Assembly (NCBI GenBank): GCA_017509065.1
Contig: JAFWQM010000007.1
Coordinates: 1 to 12,934, forward strand
Reading direction: 5' to 3'
Length of the DNA: 12,934 bases
From: Clostridia bacterium
Lineage (GTDB): Bacteria; Bacillota_A; Clostridia; Christensenellales; Aristaeellaceae
In this document: piece by piece, positions 6,915-12,934 of the stretch
Layout of the letters: the number at the start of each line of letters is the position of its first letter
Position numbering within the stretch: position 1 is the stretch's first letter
Made by a program: the position numbers and the translations under genes
The notes under the pieces: generated by a model
Database searches by the model: none
What the model saw: only the letters and a program-made list of their open reading frames with translations
Told to the model about the DNA's origin: nothing

Positions 6915-6955
6915 TGAACAAAAGCCTCCTTGCGATCATTTCAGGTTTTATTGGT

Positions 6956-6984
6956 ATAATGACTTGATGTGTTCCTGGTGTCAG
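6956..6984 (-). promoter_or_regulatory. Candidate promoter of the GH43 gene
   Basis: On the minus strand CTGACA (6979-6984) and CATTAT (6956-6961) lie 17 bases apart. The predicted start is near 6949, about 35 bases before the GH43 ATG and upstream of its AAGGAGG site. The -10 box is only a 4/6 match, so readthrough from the DUF3783 gene is also possible. Confidence 0.45.
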
Positions 6985-7001
6985 CGTTCGGACGTGCCTC
7001 T

Positions 7002-7364
7002 TCATGTCTTTCCCATCTGCGCGGCCTCCTGGCAAAGCTGCCGGTAAAGCTGACCGCACGTCCAATGCTGATTGTACGGCGTGAGGACGGCCTTGAGGCG
7101 CACCGTCTGCCTGCCGTCGCGCAGGCTCTTAAGCAGCCGGTCCATGAGGGCACTGTCAAAAAACGCCATCACGATCATCGGTTCGCTTATCCGGACTTCG
7201 GCGGCATTGGTGTTCCCCGGTTCAAGCCCGCAGAGCGCGCCGATAGTCTGGCCCCATTCCTCTTCCGCCACAGCCTTTACACGGATGCCCAGCGCCATAG
7301 CGGCGAAGGATACGCGCATCAGCTGATTCTGCTCCATGCCAATACACAGTAATAACGGCTGCAT
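7002..7364 (-). CDS. DUF3783 domain-containing protein
   Basis: This is a 120-residue cytoplasmic protein. The C-terminal half (about residues 61-115) matches DUF3783: SEPMIVMAFF, LLKSLRD, then VRLKAVLTPYNQHW and LYRQLCQEA. The N-terminal half resembles a small alpha/beta fold (PLLLCIGM...) and may be specific to this subgroup. The function is unknown. ATG 7364 follows AAGGAG with an 8-9-base gap. The gene is divergent from the Xre-type regulator and 88 bases upstream of the GH43 gene. The start-site region on this strand has TATACT (7392-7397) as a possible -10 but no convincing -35. Confidence 0.8.
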   Translation of the reverse strand: MQPLLLCIGMEQNQLMRVSFAAMALGIRVKAVAEEEWGQTIGALCGLEPGNTNAAEVRISEPMIVMAFFDSALMDRLLKSLRDGRQTVRLKAVLTPYNQHWTCGQLYRQLCQEAAQMGKT

Positions 7365-7421
7365 GATCTCCGCTCCTTTTCCTTGCGTATAAGTATATTG
7401 CCTGAAAAGAAAAAACGTGAT

Positions 7422-7447
7422 TGTCCTTGCGGACAGGCGAAACCTGT
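7422..7447. promoter_or_regulatory. Paired inverted repeats, candidate Xre operator
   Basis: Two overlapping inverted repeats share the bases ACA: TGTCC-ttgc-GGACA (7422-7435) and ACAGG-cgaaa-CCTGT (7433-7447). They cover the -35 box and fill the spacer of the xre promoter. Repressors of the Xre family bind such sites, so autoregulation of the downstream gene, and possibly control of the divergent DUF3783 gene, is a reasonable inference. Confidence 0.5.
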
Positions 7448-7455
7448 GGTATCAT
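7427..7455 (+). promoter_or_regulatory. Promoter of the Xre-family gene
   Basis: TTGCGG (7427-7432) and TATCAT (7450-7455) are separated by exactly 17 bases, with TGG in front of the -10 box (extended -10). The start is predicted about 23 bases before the AGGAGG ribosome binding site of the xre gene or a little closer. Confidence 0.6.
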
Positions 7456-7484
7456 GTAGAAAAACAGCCAGGAGGTACATTGCC

Positions 7485-7955
7485 ATGGCACAAAAGAAAG
7501 TGGGCGAGCTGATCAAGGAAGCCCGTACAAAAGCCGGATTGAGCCAGGAAAAACTGGCGGCAATGATCGACGGTCTCACGGCCAGCGAAATCAGCCAGGC
7601 GGAACGCGGCGTAAAGGATCTGAGCCAGGCCGAGCTGAAAGCGATCGCAAAAGCAACGGGCGTGACACAGAAATCGCTGCTGGAAGCCGCGGGGTATATC
7701 TCATCCGCTGCCCAGAAACCCGCGGCAGCGAAAAAACCAACAGCGAAGAAGCCCGCCGCCTCCGCCGAAATCAAGCTGACCGCAGCGGAAAAACGCTTTC
7801 TGGAACTCTACCGTTCCGCGAGCGCAACCGTTCGCAAGAACGCGGAAGCCGTGCTGAAAGGCGAAAAGCAGGTGCAGGATGAGGGCGGAAGCCCGCTCGT
7901 GGACGGCCTGCTGAGCGGCGCGCTCGACATCCTGTCCGGCCTCGGCAAAAAATAA
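7485..7955 (+). CDS. Xre-family helix-turn-helix transcriptional regulator
   Basis: This 156-residue protein is a probable DNA-binding regulator. Residues about 5-66 form an HTH_XRE (Cro/CI-like) domain: GELIKEARTKAGLSQEKLAAMI, then TASEISQAERGVKDLSQAEL, ending in KSLLEAAGY. A flexible Ala/Lys/Pro linker follows (about 75-92, KPAAAKKPTAKKPAA). The C-terminal helical segment LTAAEKRFLELYRSASATVR (about 96-115) is probably for oligomerisation. No peptidase or sensing domain is seen. The ATG at 7485 follows AGGAGG (7470-7475) with a 9-base gap. It is divergent from DUF3783, and its promoter holds two inverted repeats, consistent with self-repression. Target genes are unknown. Confidence 0.9.
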   Translation: MAQKKVGELIKEARTKAGLSQEKLAAMIDGLTASEISQAERGVKDLSQAELKAIAKATGVTQKSLLEAAGYISSAAQKPAAAKKPTAKKPAASAEIKLTAAEKRFLELYRSASATVRKNAEAVLKGEKQVQDEGGSPLVDGLLSGALDILSGLGKK

Positions 7956-8512
7956 TCTTCCCGTTCCCTTTCATAATACCGCGCGGGCCTTGTATGCCGC
8001 ACGGTGTTTTGGCGCGGGTAACCGCCGCTTCGTCAGTCCGGCTGATAACTGATCATATTATACCCCAAAATCATGGATGAAGCAATCGAATGGGTACAGT
8101 TCAGTAGTATTTTATCCAACAAAAGGAACGCTGGGGCCTCCGCGGCCCCAATTCCGCAGCCTCAATCGGCGCAAATCCTTCGGATATTGCTTGTTTCGGC
8201 TGATCTCACCGCCGATGAGATTTCCGCCACAGGCGGTCATCGGCGGTTCGTCCCCGCGGCAAGGGATTCATCCCTTGCATCCCAATAGGCGATAATACTT
8301 GGTTGGGTAAAGAAAGCAACATTCGCCACTCAATATGGGGTTACGAAAGTTAGTGGCTTCTGGCCAAAGAAAGCCGGGAAAATCCCAGGGGGAAAGCTTG
8401 CATTCATTGTCATAAGGAACTAATCATCAGCCTCAACACAACAAAGTCGGCAACCGTAGTGCTAAACCCATTTCACAGCGCCAAACGCCCACACTTGAAG
8501 GAGGAAACGATG
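7956..8512. other. Non-coding stretch holding a cluster of hairpins
   Basis: No convincing gene is seen in these 557 bases. The middle (8134-8278) is a dense set of hairpins described separately. Short frames through it (for example 8073-8288) have no recognisable protein and only echo the palindromes. From 8289 to 8423 a frame without a start codon reads like a protein end (YGVTKVSGFWPKKAGKIPGG, then LAFIVIRN) and could be the tail of a gene lost by deletion, but no family is recognised. No Rho-independent terminator with a clear U-tract is visible directly after the xre gene. Confidence 0.5.
8134..8278. repeat. Array of strong palindromes, possible dispersed element or structured RNA
   Basis: Four hairpins follow each other. 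GGGGCC/GGCCCC has a 5-base loop (8134-8150). ATCC/GGAT lies at 8175-8185, enclosed by CAAT/ATTG (8163-8189). ACCGCCGATGA/TCATCGGCGGT is an 11-bp perfect outer stem (8208-8218 with 8237-8247) enclosing CCGCC-aca-GGCGG. GCAAGGGAT/ATCCCTTGC has a 2-base apical loop (8259-8278). Such density is typical of mobile repetitive extragenic elements or a structured RNA. No copy number can be judged from one window. Confidence 0.6.
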
Positions 8513-8890
8513 ATGAAGTCCCTGTATGAAGAACTTGGCGGCACCTACACACTTCGTGATGACGGCATGCTGTATCCCGATTTGGTAATCGGTGATAAAG
8601 AACCCCGTCCCATTGGAAAATGGGGCAGAATGCACATGAAATACCTGGAGGCAGAACATCCGGGGTTGTATGAGCAGTTCATCCTAAACGGAACTCTTTA
8701 CAGACATCTCGCTGATGCCAATGAAAGAGCAACAAGCATGCTGGAAAGGCTGGTTGAGCAGATGGCAGCGCAGGAAGGCATCACAGAGAATTTCAAGGAA
8801 ACTCAGCCCCTTGAATGGGTCTGCAGAATGAACAACATACGAAGCAGAGCAGAAGAAATCATCCTGCATAATTTCGTTCTATCCTTATAA
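8513..8890 (+). CDS. tnpV: TnpV family transposon protein
   Basis: This 125-residue protein belongs to the TnpV family, small proteins carried by Tn4451/Tn4453-type mobilisable transposons of clostridia; the biochemical role is not established. Family features are the start MKSLYEELGGTYTL, then YPDL, RPIGKWGRMHMKYL, a helical middle (LYRHLADANERA; MLERLVEQMAAQEGIT) and EWVCRMNNIRSRAEEII near the end. The length is typical of the family and the gene looks intact. ATG 8513 is chosen over ATG 8510 because AAGGAGG (8498-8504) is then 8 bases away. No tnpX-type large serine recombinase, mob gene or resistance gene is nearby, so it is an orphan, probably left after loss of the rest of a transposon. 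Confidence 0.88.
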   Translation: MKSLYEELGGTYTLRDDGMLYPDLVIGDKEPRPIGKWGRMHMKYLEAEHPGLYEQFILNGTLYRHLADANERATSMLERLVEQMAAQEGITENFKETQPLEWVCRMNNIRSRAEEIILHNFVLSL

Positions 8891-8897
8891 ACAAACA

Positions 8898-8928
8898 TGC
8901 CGGCACAGCCATCAAAGTTGTGCCGGCA
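8898..8928 (+). terminator. Hairpin after tnpV
   Basis: TGCCGGCACA (8898-8907) and TGTGCCGGCA (8919-8928) form a perfect 10-bp stem with an 11-base loop, 8 bases after the tnpV stop. No U-tract follows on the + strand (GCATTGAGTC), so it is a weak terminator or a 3'-end stabiliser. On the minus strand it would be followed by the T-rich TGTTTGTTTAT. Confidence 0.5.
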
Positions 8929-8971
8929 GCATTGAGTCGCTGTTTATCTGCTAAAATACCAGAGGAGTTTA

Positions 8972-9133
8972 ATGACCAAAAACCATACGATATATAGTAT
9001 TAAAAGCAATTTCTGCAATCAATATATGGTATGGATCAAGCTAATTTTCGATTCTAAGGGGCCGAATTTCAAGTGCACGAGGAAATTACCATCTGTATGG
9101 GAGAAAATCGCTCTCAAGGCAGAATTGGGGTAA
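8972..9133 (+). CDS. Possible small ORF, 53 residues, unknown
   Basis: An ATG at 8972 with a close AGAGGAG site (8961-8967, only 4 bases away) opens a 53-codon frame ending TAA at 9131-9133. The predicted peptide begins MTKNHTIYSIKSNF and is basic, with many aromatic residues and no recognised motif. It follows the tnpV hairpin. The length and the tight ribosome-site spacing make chance a real possibility. Confidence 0.25.
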   Translation: MTKNHTIYSIKSNFCNQYMVWIKLIFDSKGPNFKCTRKLPSVWEKIALKAELG

Positions 9134-9369
9134 TTGGTGTCAATTTATATGGCAATATGCCGCTGACAGCCGCCTGATTTACATCCGATACTGTCCAGAT
9201 CCAAGCCATCGTTTTTAGTGAAATAGTGAAATCTCGATCGTCTTCGCCAACTGTATGGGCGGATACTCATATTCAATTCGCCTGTTTCCATTGATGAGAA
9301 TAGGCAAAGAATAAGGCATCGACAGATCTTTGCCTGCTTTCCGGCGTGCAGCGCATGATACACCAAATA

Positions 9370-9398
9370 CATGGCGGCAATGTTGCTTTGCCGCCATG
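9370..9398 (-). terminator. Terminator of the hydrogenase operon
   Basis: CATGGCGGCAA (9370-9380) and TTGCCGCCATG (9388-9398) form an 11-bp perfect stem around a 7-base loop, beginning 10 bases after the hydrogenase stop codon. The minus-strand tail reads TATTTGGTGT, a poor U-tract. The placement makes it the end of the three-gene transcript. Confidence 0.75.
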
Positions 9399-9407
9399 AA
9401 CATTCAG

Positions 9408-10829
9408 TTATTGTAGAGGCGCGATGGCATCCAGAATGGTCTTTTCCAGGGCTTCCCGGCCATAGCTGTCCACGGCGGCCTTGTTCTTTTCGCCGTGGGT
9501 CAGGTTGCCCGCGCCGCCGATGCAGCCGTTCACGCAGGCCATACCCTCGATGAAATTGGCGTCCAGGACGTTCCTGCTCTTTTTGAGCAGCGCCATGCGG
9601 CATTCCTCAATGCCGTCGCAGGCGCAGGCCTTCAGCTGGAAATCGTCCAGATGCTGTTCCTTCAGGCCCTCGGCCACGGCGTCGGACAAACCACCGCTGC
9701 GGGCGAAGATGCGGCCAAAGTAGCTGGCGTTGTCCAGCACGTCCTCGGGCAGGGTGGTGATGTCGATATCCCGGCTGTCCAGCAGCGCCTGCAATTCCTC
9801 AAAGGTGATAGCGGCGTCCACCCAGGGCTTCACATCGTCCAGCTGCACCTCCGCCTTTTTCGCGGTGCAAGGGCCGATGAACACGATTTTCGCGTTTGTT
9901 TCGTGTTCCTTGATGTATTTGGCGATGGTCCCCATGGGCGACAGATTGTGGGAAATATAAGGCACCAGCGCCGGGAAGGCGGTTTTGACATAGCGCACGA
10001 ACGCCGGGCAGCAGGAGGAGGTCAGGAAGCCTTTTTCGGTCAGTTCCTTGGACTCCGCCTGGGCCACCATATCCGCCCCCAGGGCGACTTCCACCACGGT
10101 GTAGAAGCCCAGCTCCTTGATGCCGGTGATCACCTGGCCCAGCTTGGCGTAATTCATCTGGCTGCCGATGGCGGGCGCCACCAGAGCGTACACCTTGTAT
10201 TTGGTGTTGCCCTGGCTCTTTTTCAGCATATCGATCACATTGATGATGAAGGAACGGTCGCTGATGGCGCCGAAGGGGCACTGATACACGCACGCGCCGC
10301 ACTGGATGCACTTTTCATCGTCGATCTTGGCGGCGTTATCCTCGTTAATGGAGATGGCCTTGATCTTGCAGGCGTTCTGGCAGGGGCGCTTGCGGTTGAC
10401 GATGGCGCTGTAGGGGCACACCTTGGCGCATTGGCCGCATTCCACGCATTTGGTTTTGTCGATGTGCGCCTCGTGGTTGTGGTCAAAGGAGATCGCGCCG
10501 CGGCGGCAGGCGTCTTCGCACCGATGGGCCAGACAGCCCCGGCAGGAATCGGTGACCTGATAGCCCACGGCGGGGCAGTCGTCGCAGGCGATATCGATCA
10601 CGTTGATGATGTTGCCGGTATTGCCCCCGCCCATGGCTAACTTCACGCGCTCGGCCAGGATGGCCCGCTCCTTGTACACGCAGCAGCGCATGGTGGGCAC
10701 CTTGCCGGGCACGATCATTTTGGGAATATCCAGCACGTTGTCCAGCAGCGTGTCGTTCCAGGCCTGCCGTGCCACTTCCCGCAGCACCTTGTATTTCAGG
10801 TATTGCACCTTGGTATCGAATTTACGCAT
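9408..10829 (-). CDS. [FeFe] hydrogenase, group-B type, ferredoxin-like
   Basis: This 473-residue monomeric iron hydrogenase (2H+ + 2e- to H2) probably takes electrons from reduced ferredoxin. Residues about 96-184 hold a ferredoxin-like array: [25 protein letters not shown] (Cys128-138), a C-x3-C pair at 150/154, and [12 protein letters not shown] (Cys174-184). The catalytic domain follows with the three H-cluster motifs: L1 TSSCCPAF (Cys274 cluster ligand; Cys273 the usual proton-relay Cys), L2 GPCTAKKAE (Cys321) and L3 [14 protein letters not shown] (Cys432, Cys436). L1 ending CCPA and L3 with CIGGAG instead of the classical PGGC form point to group B rather than group A. The start ATG 10829 has an AAGGAG site overlapping the phosphatase stop, 9 bases from that gene, so it is co-transcribed and probably coupled. 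The maturases HydE/F/G are not in the window. Confidence 0.92.
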   Translation of the reverse strand: MRKFDTKVQYLKYKVLREVARQAWNDTLLDNVLDIPKMIVPGKVPTMRCCVYKERAILAERVKLAMGGGNTGNIINVIDIACDDCPAVGYQVTDSCRGCLAHRCEDACRRGAISFDHNHEAHIDKTKCVECGQCAKVCPYSAIVNRKRPCQNACKIKAISINEDNAAKIDDEKCIQCGACVYQCPFGAISDRSFIINVIDMLKKSQGNTKYKVYALVAPAIGSQMNYAKLGQVITGIKELGFYTVVEVALGADMVAQAESKELTEKGFLTSSCCPAFVRYVKTAFPALVPYISHNLSPMGTIAKYIKEHETNAKIVFIGPCTAKKAEVQLDDVKPWVDAAITFEELQALLDSRDIDITTLPEDVLDNASYFGRIFARSGGLSDAVAEGLKEQHLDDFQLKACACDGIEECRMALLKKSRNVLDANFIEGMACVNGCIGGAGNLTHGEKNKAAVDSYGREALEKTILDAIAPLQ

Positions 10830-10838
10830 GGTTTCTCC

Positions 10839-12008
10839 TTAGAAGTAGCTGACTTTGATGCGCTTGCCCATTTTTTTCAGCGCTTCCGACAGTTCCTTCA
10901 CCAAATTCATTTTGATGTTAAAATTGATGGGCAGATCGGGGTTCTGATGGGCGGGGTTCACGGCCTTGCCTACGTAGAAGTTGATGTCCGTGGCTTCCTC
11001 AAACAGCAGCCGGCTGATCATGGACGCGCCGTCCTTGCCGCTGCTCCAGGCCTCGTAGTGCTGGTTTTCACCGATGTAATCCTTGGCGTATTCCACCACG
11101 CGGTTCACGGTGATCACGCCCTCGGTAACCAAATCCACGCCCTCCAGATAGGCGATGGGTGGGATATCGCCGGTAAAATCCAGGGAGGCGCGCAGGGGCT
11201 TGTTCAGCCATTTGGCGGCGATGGAGGAGGTAGTACCGCCGCAGATGATGTGCTTGCCCTCCTTGGCGAAAAACAGGTTCATCATCCGGTCGCCGTCGTC
11301 CCGGTTGCTGGGCGGGCCGAAGAGCATGTTCATGGGCACGCGCTTGCGGATGCGCACCACACAGGAGGTGGCGTCGTCCCCGGGCTTCCCGCCATAGAGC
11401 TTGTTGCACTCGTCCACCAGCAGGGTAGAGAGATTCTTGGCCGTGTAGCCGCACAGGCTCATGGCCTCCATGAAGGTGATGATGTCTTCCCGCTTCCAGC
11501 CGAAATTGTAGCCGATGCCGATGCCCGCGTGGGGACAGCCATCGCTCATGGCGATGAACACGTCGTCCTCCTGCAATCGGATCAGGGAGCGGAAAATCTG
11601 TTTGCCGCCGATGGTGGTTTCCGTGCGGGGATATTCCCAGTTTTCGCCGTTTCGCAGCACGATCACCTGGGGGTTGTCGTACTGGATCAGCTCGGCGGTT
11701 TGATTGCGGATGAGGCGGATGATGGTGAAGGTAGAATAGGCCACGCCGCGCATGGAGTCCACCGGCAGGGTGGCGGCGATGGTTTCCACGCATTCCTCGA
11801 TGGAGAGGCCCGCGGCCAGCATGGTGGAAATGATCTTGCTGGTGAGGGTGGACAGGATGCTGGCCTTCACGCCGCTGCCCAGGCCGTCGGCCAGCACGAT
11901 GACGGTAGAGCCGTCTTCCTGCTCCACCACCTCCACGTGGTCGCCGCAGAGCTGTTCCCCCGCGTGGTTGATGCTCTTATAGCCGATATCACAAGTCAAA
12001 TCATTCAT
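10839..12008 (-). CDS. SpoIIE/PP2C-type serine phosphatase with unassigned C-terminal domain
   Basis: This 389-residue cytoplasmic protein has an N-terminal domain (about 1-222) that is a PPM/SpoIIE-like phosphatase, a Mn/Mg-dependent remover of phosphate from Ser/Thr. It carries the metal-binding motifs VLADGLGSG (Asp41), AMSDGCPHAG (Asp156) and GKPGDDATSCVV (Asp211/212). Residues about 225-389 form a further domain (MNMLFGPPSNRDDGDR; IICGGTTSSIAAKWL; DLVTEGVITVNRVV) that I cannot assign to a named family. There is no transmembrane segment. It overlaps the upstream hydrogenase-like sensor gene by 8 bases (ATGAATGA) and precedes the catalytic hydrogenase by 9 bases, so all three should be made together. 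Phosphatases beside PAS-containing [FeFe]-hydrogenase-like proteins are known in Clostridia. The phosphorylated target is unknown. Confidence 0.85.
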   Translation of the reverse strand: MNDLTCDIGYKSINHAGEQLCGDHVEVVEQEDGSTVIVLADGLGSGVKASILSTLTSKIISTMLAAGLSIEECVETIAATLPVDSMRGVAYSTFTIIRLIRNQTAELIQYDNPQVIVLRNGENWEYPRTETTIGGKQIFRSLIRLQEDDVFIAMSDGCPHAGIGIGYNFGWKREDIITFMEAMSLCGYTAKNLSTLLVDECNKLYGGKPGDDATSCVVRIRKRVPMNMLFGPPSNRDDGDRMMNLFFAKEGKHIICGGTTSSIAAKWLNKPLRASLDFTGDIPPIAYLEGVDLVTEGVITVNRVVEYAKDYIGENQHYEAWSSGKDGASMISRLLFEEATDINFYVGKAVNPAHQNPDLPINFNIKMNLVKELSEALKKMGKRIKVSYF

Positions 12009-12934
12009 TGGTGATGGACTCCTTCAGCTTGGACAGGGCGATCTTGGTTTCGGCGGCGGTTTCGCCAAGCAGGCTGGCGATTTCCTGCACGATACGCATC
12101 TGCTTGTCCACCACCTTGTCGGCCACCTCCACGGTCTGGCGGCTGATTTCCTCCCGCTGGCGGCGGGCGTCCTCTTCGTCGCTGACGTCGCGCATGATGC
12201 ACAACAGCATCCGCCCGTCCTCGGCGGGCACGATGGTCTGCTGGATGGTGCAGCCGTATTCGGCCAGATAGGAGCGCTGGTGGAAGATGCCTTTGCCTGT
12301 GTTCTTCACTTTCAGGAAGGGGGTGGGATCGAGAATGCGGACCACCTGATCGCCCAGCACCGCTTTATCCGATCGCAGGTTCAGGATTTTCAGGGCGGCA
12401 GGGTTGATCTGCTGCACTTCCAACTGATCGTTCAGCATGATGATGCCGTTGGGGCTGTTGCGGGCGATGGTGTCGTTGACGTTTTCGGCCTTTTCCATCA
12501 GGTACGGCAGGCACATGGAAATTTCGGCCTTGCCCTGGTAAATGGCGATGGCCTTTTCCCGGCAGGTGTCATAGCCGCAGGAACCGCAGTTCAGCTCCTG
12601 GCTGGGCTTGAACTTGCCCATCTCCCGGAGGATGTCCCGGATCTCGGTTTCGCTGGGCATCATGGCCCGCTGGTCGATGGGCTCAAAGCGCTTGCGCAGC
12701 TGCCGGATTTCCGGCTGCTCGATCTCAAAATCCTTGTCGCCGGCATATTGGGCCACGGCCAGATAGTCCTTGAGCGGGCTGTGGCCGTATTTTTCCATCA
12801 CCGGGCCGCCCGCGCAGCTGCCCACGCAGGCGCTCATTTCGATGAAGCAATGGTGAATTTTGCCCTGATCGATTTCTTTTAGGGCCGCAATGCAGTTTTC
12901 AACCCCGTCCAAAGCCATGTAGCTGAAATTCGGC
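12001..12934 (-). CDS. [FeFe]-hydrogenase-like PAS sensor, 5' end missing
   Basis: This is the C-terminal part of a group-C-type (HydS-like) [FeFe]-hydrogenase sensor. The frame is open to the right edge (codons reading PNFSY before ATG 12918), so that ATG is internal and the real start with L1 and L2 motifs lies outside. Counting from that Met, the L3 H-cluster motif is EMSACVGSCAGGP (Cys31, Cys35), differing from catalytic enzymes. Then come an Fe-S domain CGSCGYDTC...C (Cys111, 114, 119, 136), a PAS domain about 145-245 (GIIMLNDQLEVQQINPAALK) and a helical coiled-coil tail (about 250-305). There is no kinase domain. Such proteins are thought to sense H2 or redox state. The overlap with the phosphatase gene suggests the PAS/helical output controls the phosphatase, by inference. 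Confidence 0.88.
   Translation of the reverse strand, partial: PNFSYMALDGVENCIAALKEIDQGKIHHCFIEMSACVGSCAGGPVMEKYGHSPLKDYLAVAQYAGDKDFEIEQPEIRQLRKRFEPIDQRAMMPSETEIRDILREMGKFKPSQELNCGSCGYDTCREKAIAIYQGKAEISMCLPYLMEKAENVNDTIARNSPNGIIMLNDQLEVQQINPAALKILNLRSDKAVLGDQVVRILDPTPFLKVKNTGKGIFHQRSYLAEYGCTIQQTIVPAEDGRMLLCIMRDVSDEEDARRQREEISRQTVEVADKVVDKQMRIVQEIASLLGETAAETKIALSKLKESITNE

Larger units (their letters stand above)
8891..9407. other. Intergenic stretch between tnpV and hydrogenase operon
   Basis: These 517 bases hold a 10-bp hairpin after tnpV, one possible short ORF (8972-9133) and the operon terminator at 9370-9398. They are more AT-rich than the flanking hydrogenase genes. On the minus strand a short frame at about 9215-9403 (ending PPIQLAKTIEISLFH) overlaps the terminator and is not recognised. 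The rest shows no supported feature. Confidence 0.5.

Noticed and set aside
6949..6961. TGGTATAAT on the + strand as an extended -10 promoter
   Set aside because: No + strand gene follows and no -35 lies at proper spacing; the same bases fit a minus-strand promoter of the GH43 gene.
8073..8288. A 71-residue + strand frame through the palindrome cluster
   Set aside because: No ribosome site and no recognisable domain; its composition follows the hairpin sequences.
9145..9603. Minus-strand frames (9145-9603 and 9215-9403) at the end of the hydrogenase operon
   Set aside because: They overlap the hydrogenase 3' end or its terminator hairpin and show no recognisable protein.
9495..12014. Long + strand open frames (9495-10640 and 10803-12014) opposite the hydrogenase and phosphatase
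   Set aside because: They lack ribosome sites and known domains and are codon-bias shadows of the clearly identified minus-strand genes.
12001..12918. Treating ATG 12918 as the true start of the PAS sensor gene
   Set aside because: The frame stays open to the window edge, and the H-cluster L3 motif lies only about 30 residues in, so the L1/L2 part must be outside.

Overview
The window looks like the chromosome of a strictly anaerobic, fermentative member of the Clostridia (Firmicutes), probably from a gut or similar plant-fibre habitat. The evidence is a [FeFe]-hydrogenase operon, cytoplasmic arabinan/xylan-type glycosidases, small Firmicutes families (DUF6171, DUF3783), a clostridial TnpV gene and purine-rich Shine-Dalgarno sites. 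No rRNA or other taxonomic marker is present, so the species cannot be named.

Layout. (1) 1-3111, + strand: a scarred mobile region. A broken IS30-type transposase (76-812) is fused to phage-like genes: a hypothetical protein, a frameshifted terminase-small-subunit-like gene, a short basic ORF with a suspect C-run, a LysM protein, and a tyrosine recombinase whose N-terminal DNA-binding part is replaced by a zinc ribbon. The recombinase ends about 100 bp from the 3' end of a tRNA-Arg(ACG) gene (3181-3257, minus), a classic integration target, and an imperfect 12-bp direct repeat lies between them. No large terminase, portal or capsid gene is present, so this reads as a collapsed prophage or island remnant. 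(2) 3307-5588, minus strand: a small cysteine-rich DUF6171 gene, an unusual inverted element built of 7-bp units, and a GH51 alpha-L-arabinofuranosidase with its own promoter. (3) 5589-7364, minus: a GH43 glycosidase with a CBM6-like C-terminal domain, and a DUF3783 gene. (4) 7427-7955, +: an Xre-family regulator, divergent from DUF3783, with inverted repeats in its core promoter. (5) 7956-9407: mostly non-coding, holding a cluster of strong hairpins, an orphan tnpV and a possible 53-residue ORF. (6) 9408-12934, minus: a tightly packed operon transcribed inward from the right edge. It holds a 5'-truncated [FeFe]-hydrogenase-like PAS sensor (group C type), a SpoIIE/PP2C-type phosphatase overlapping it by 8 bp, and a ferredoxin-like group-B-type [FeFe] hydrogenase 9 bp further on, closed by an 11-bp hairpin.

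Function. The two glycosidases have no export signal and should act on arabinose- or xylose-containing oligosaccharides already imported. The hydrogenase operon would dispose of fermentation electrons as H2, or sense H2/redox state. The co-transcribed sensor and phosphatase suggest H2- or redox-dependent signalling next to the catalytic enzyme. The most interesting items are this sensor-phosphatase-hydrogenase operon, including the phosphatase's unassigned C-terminal domain; the zinc-ribbon integrase beside tRNA-Arg; the hairpin cluster at 8134-8278; and the heptamer inverted element at 3694-3817.
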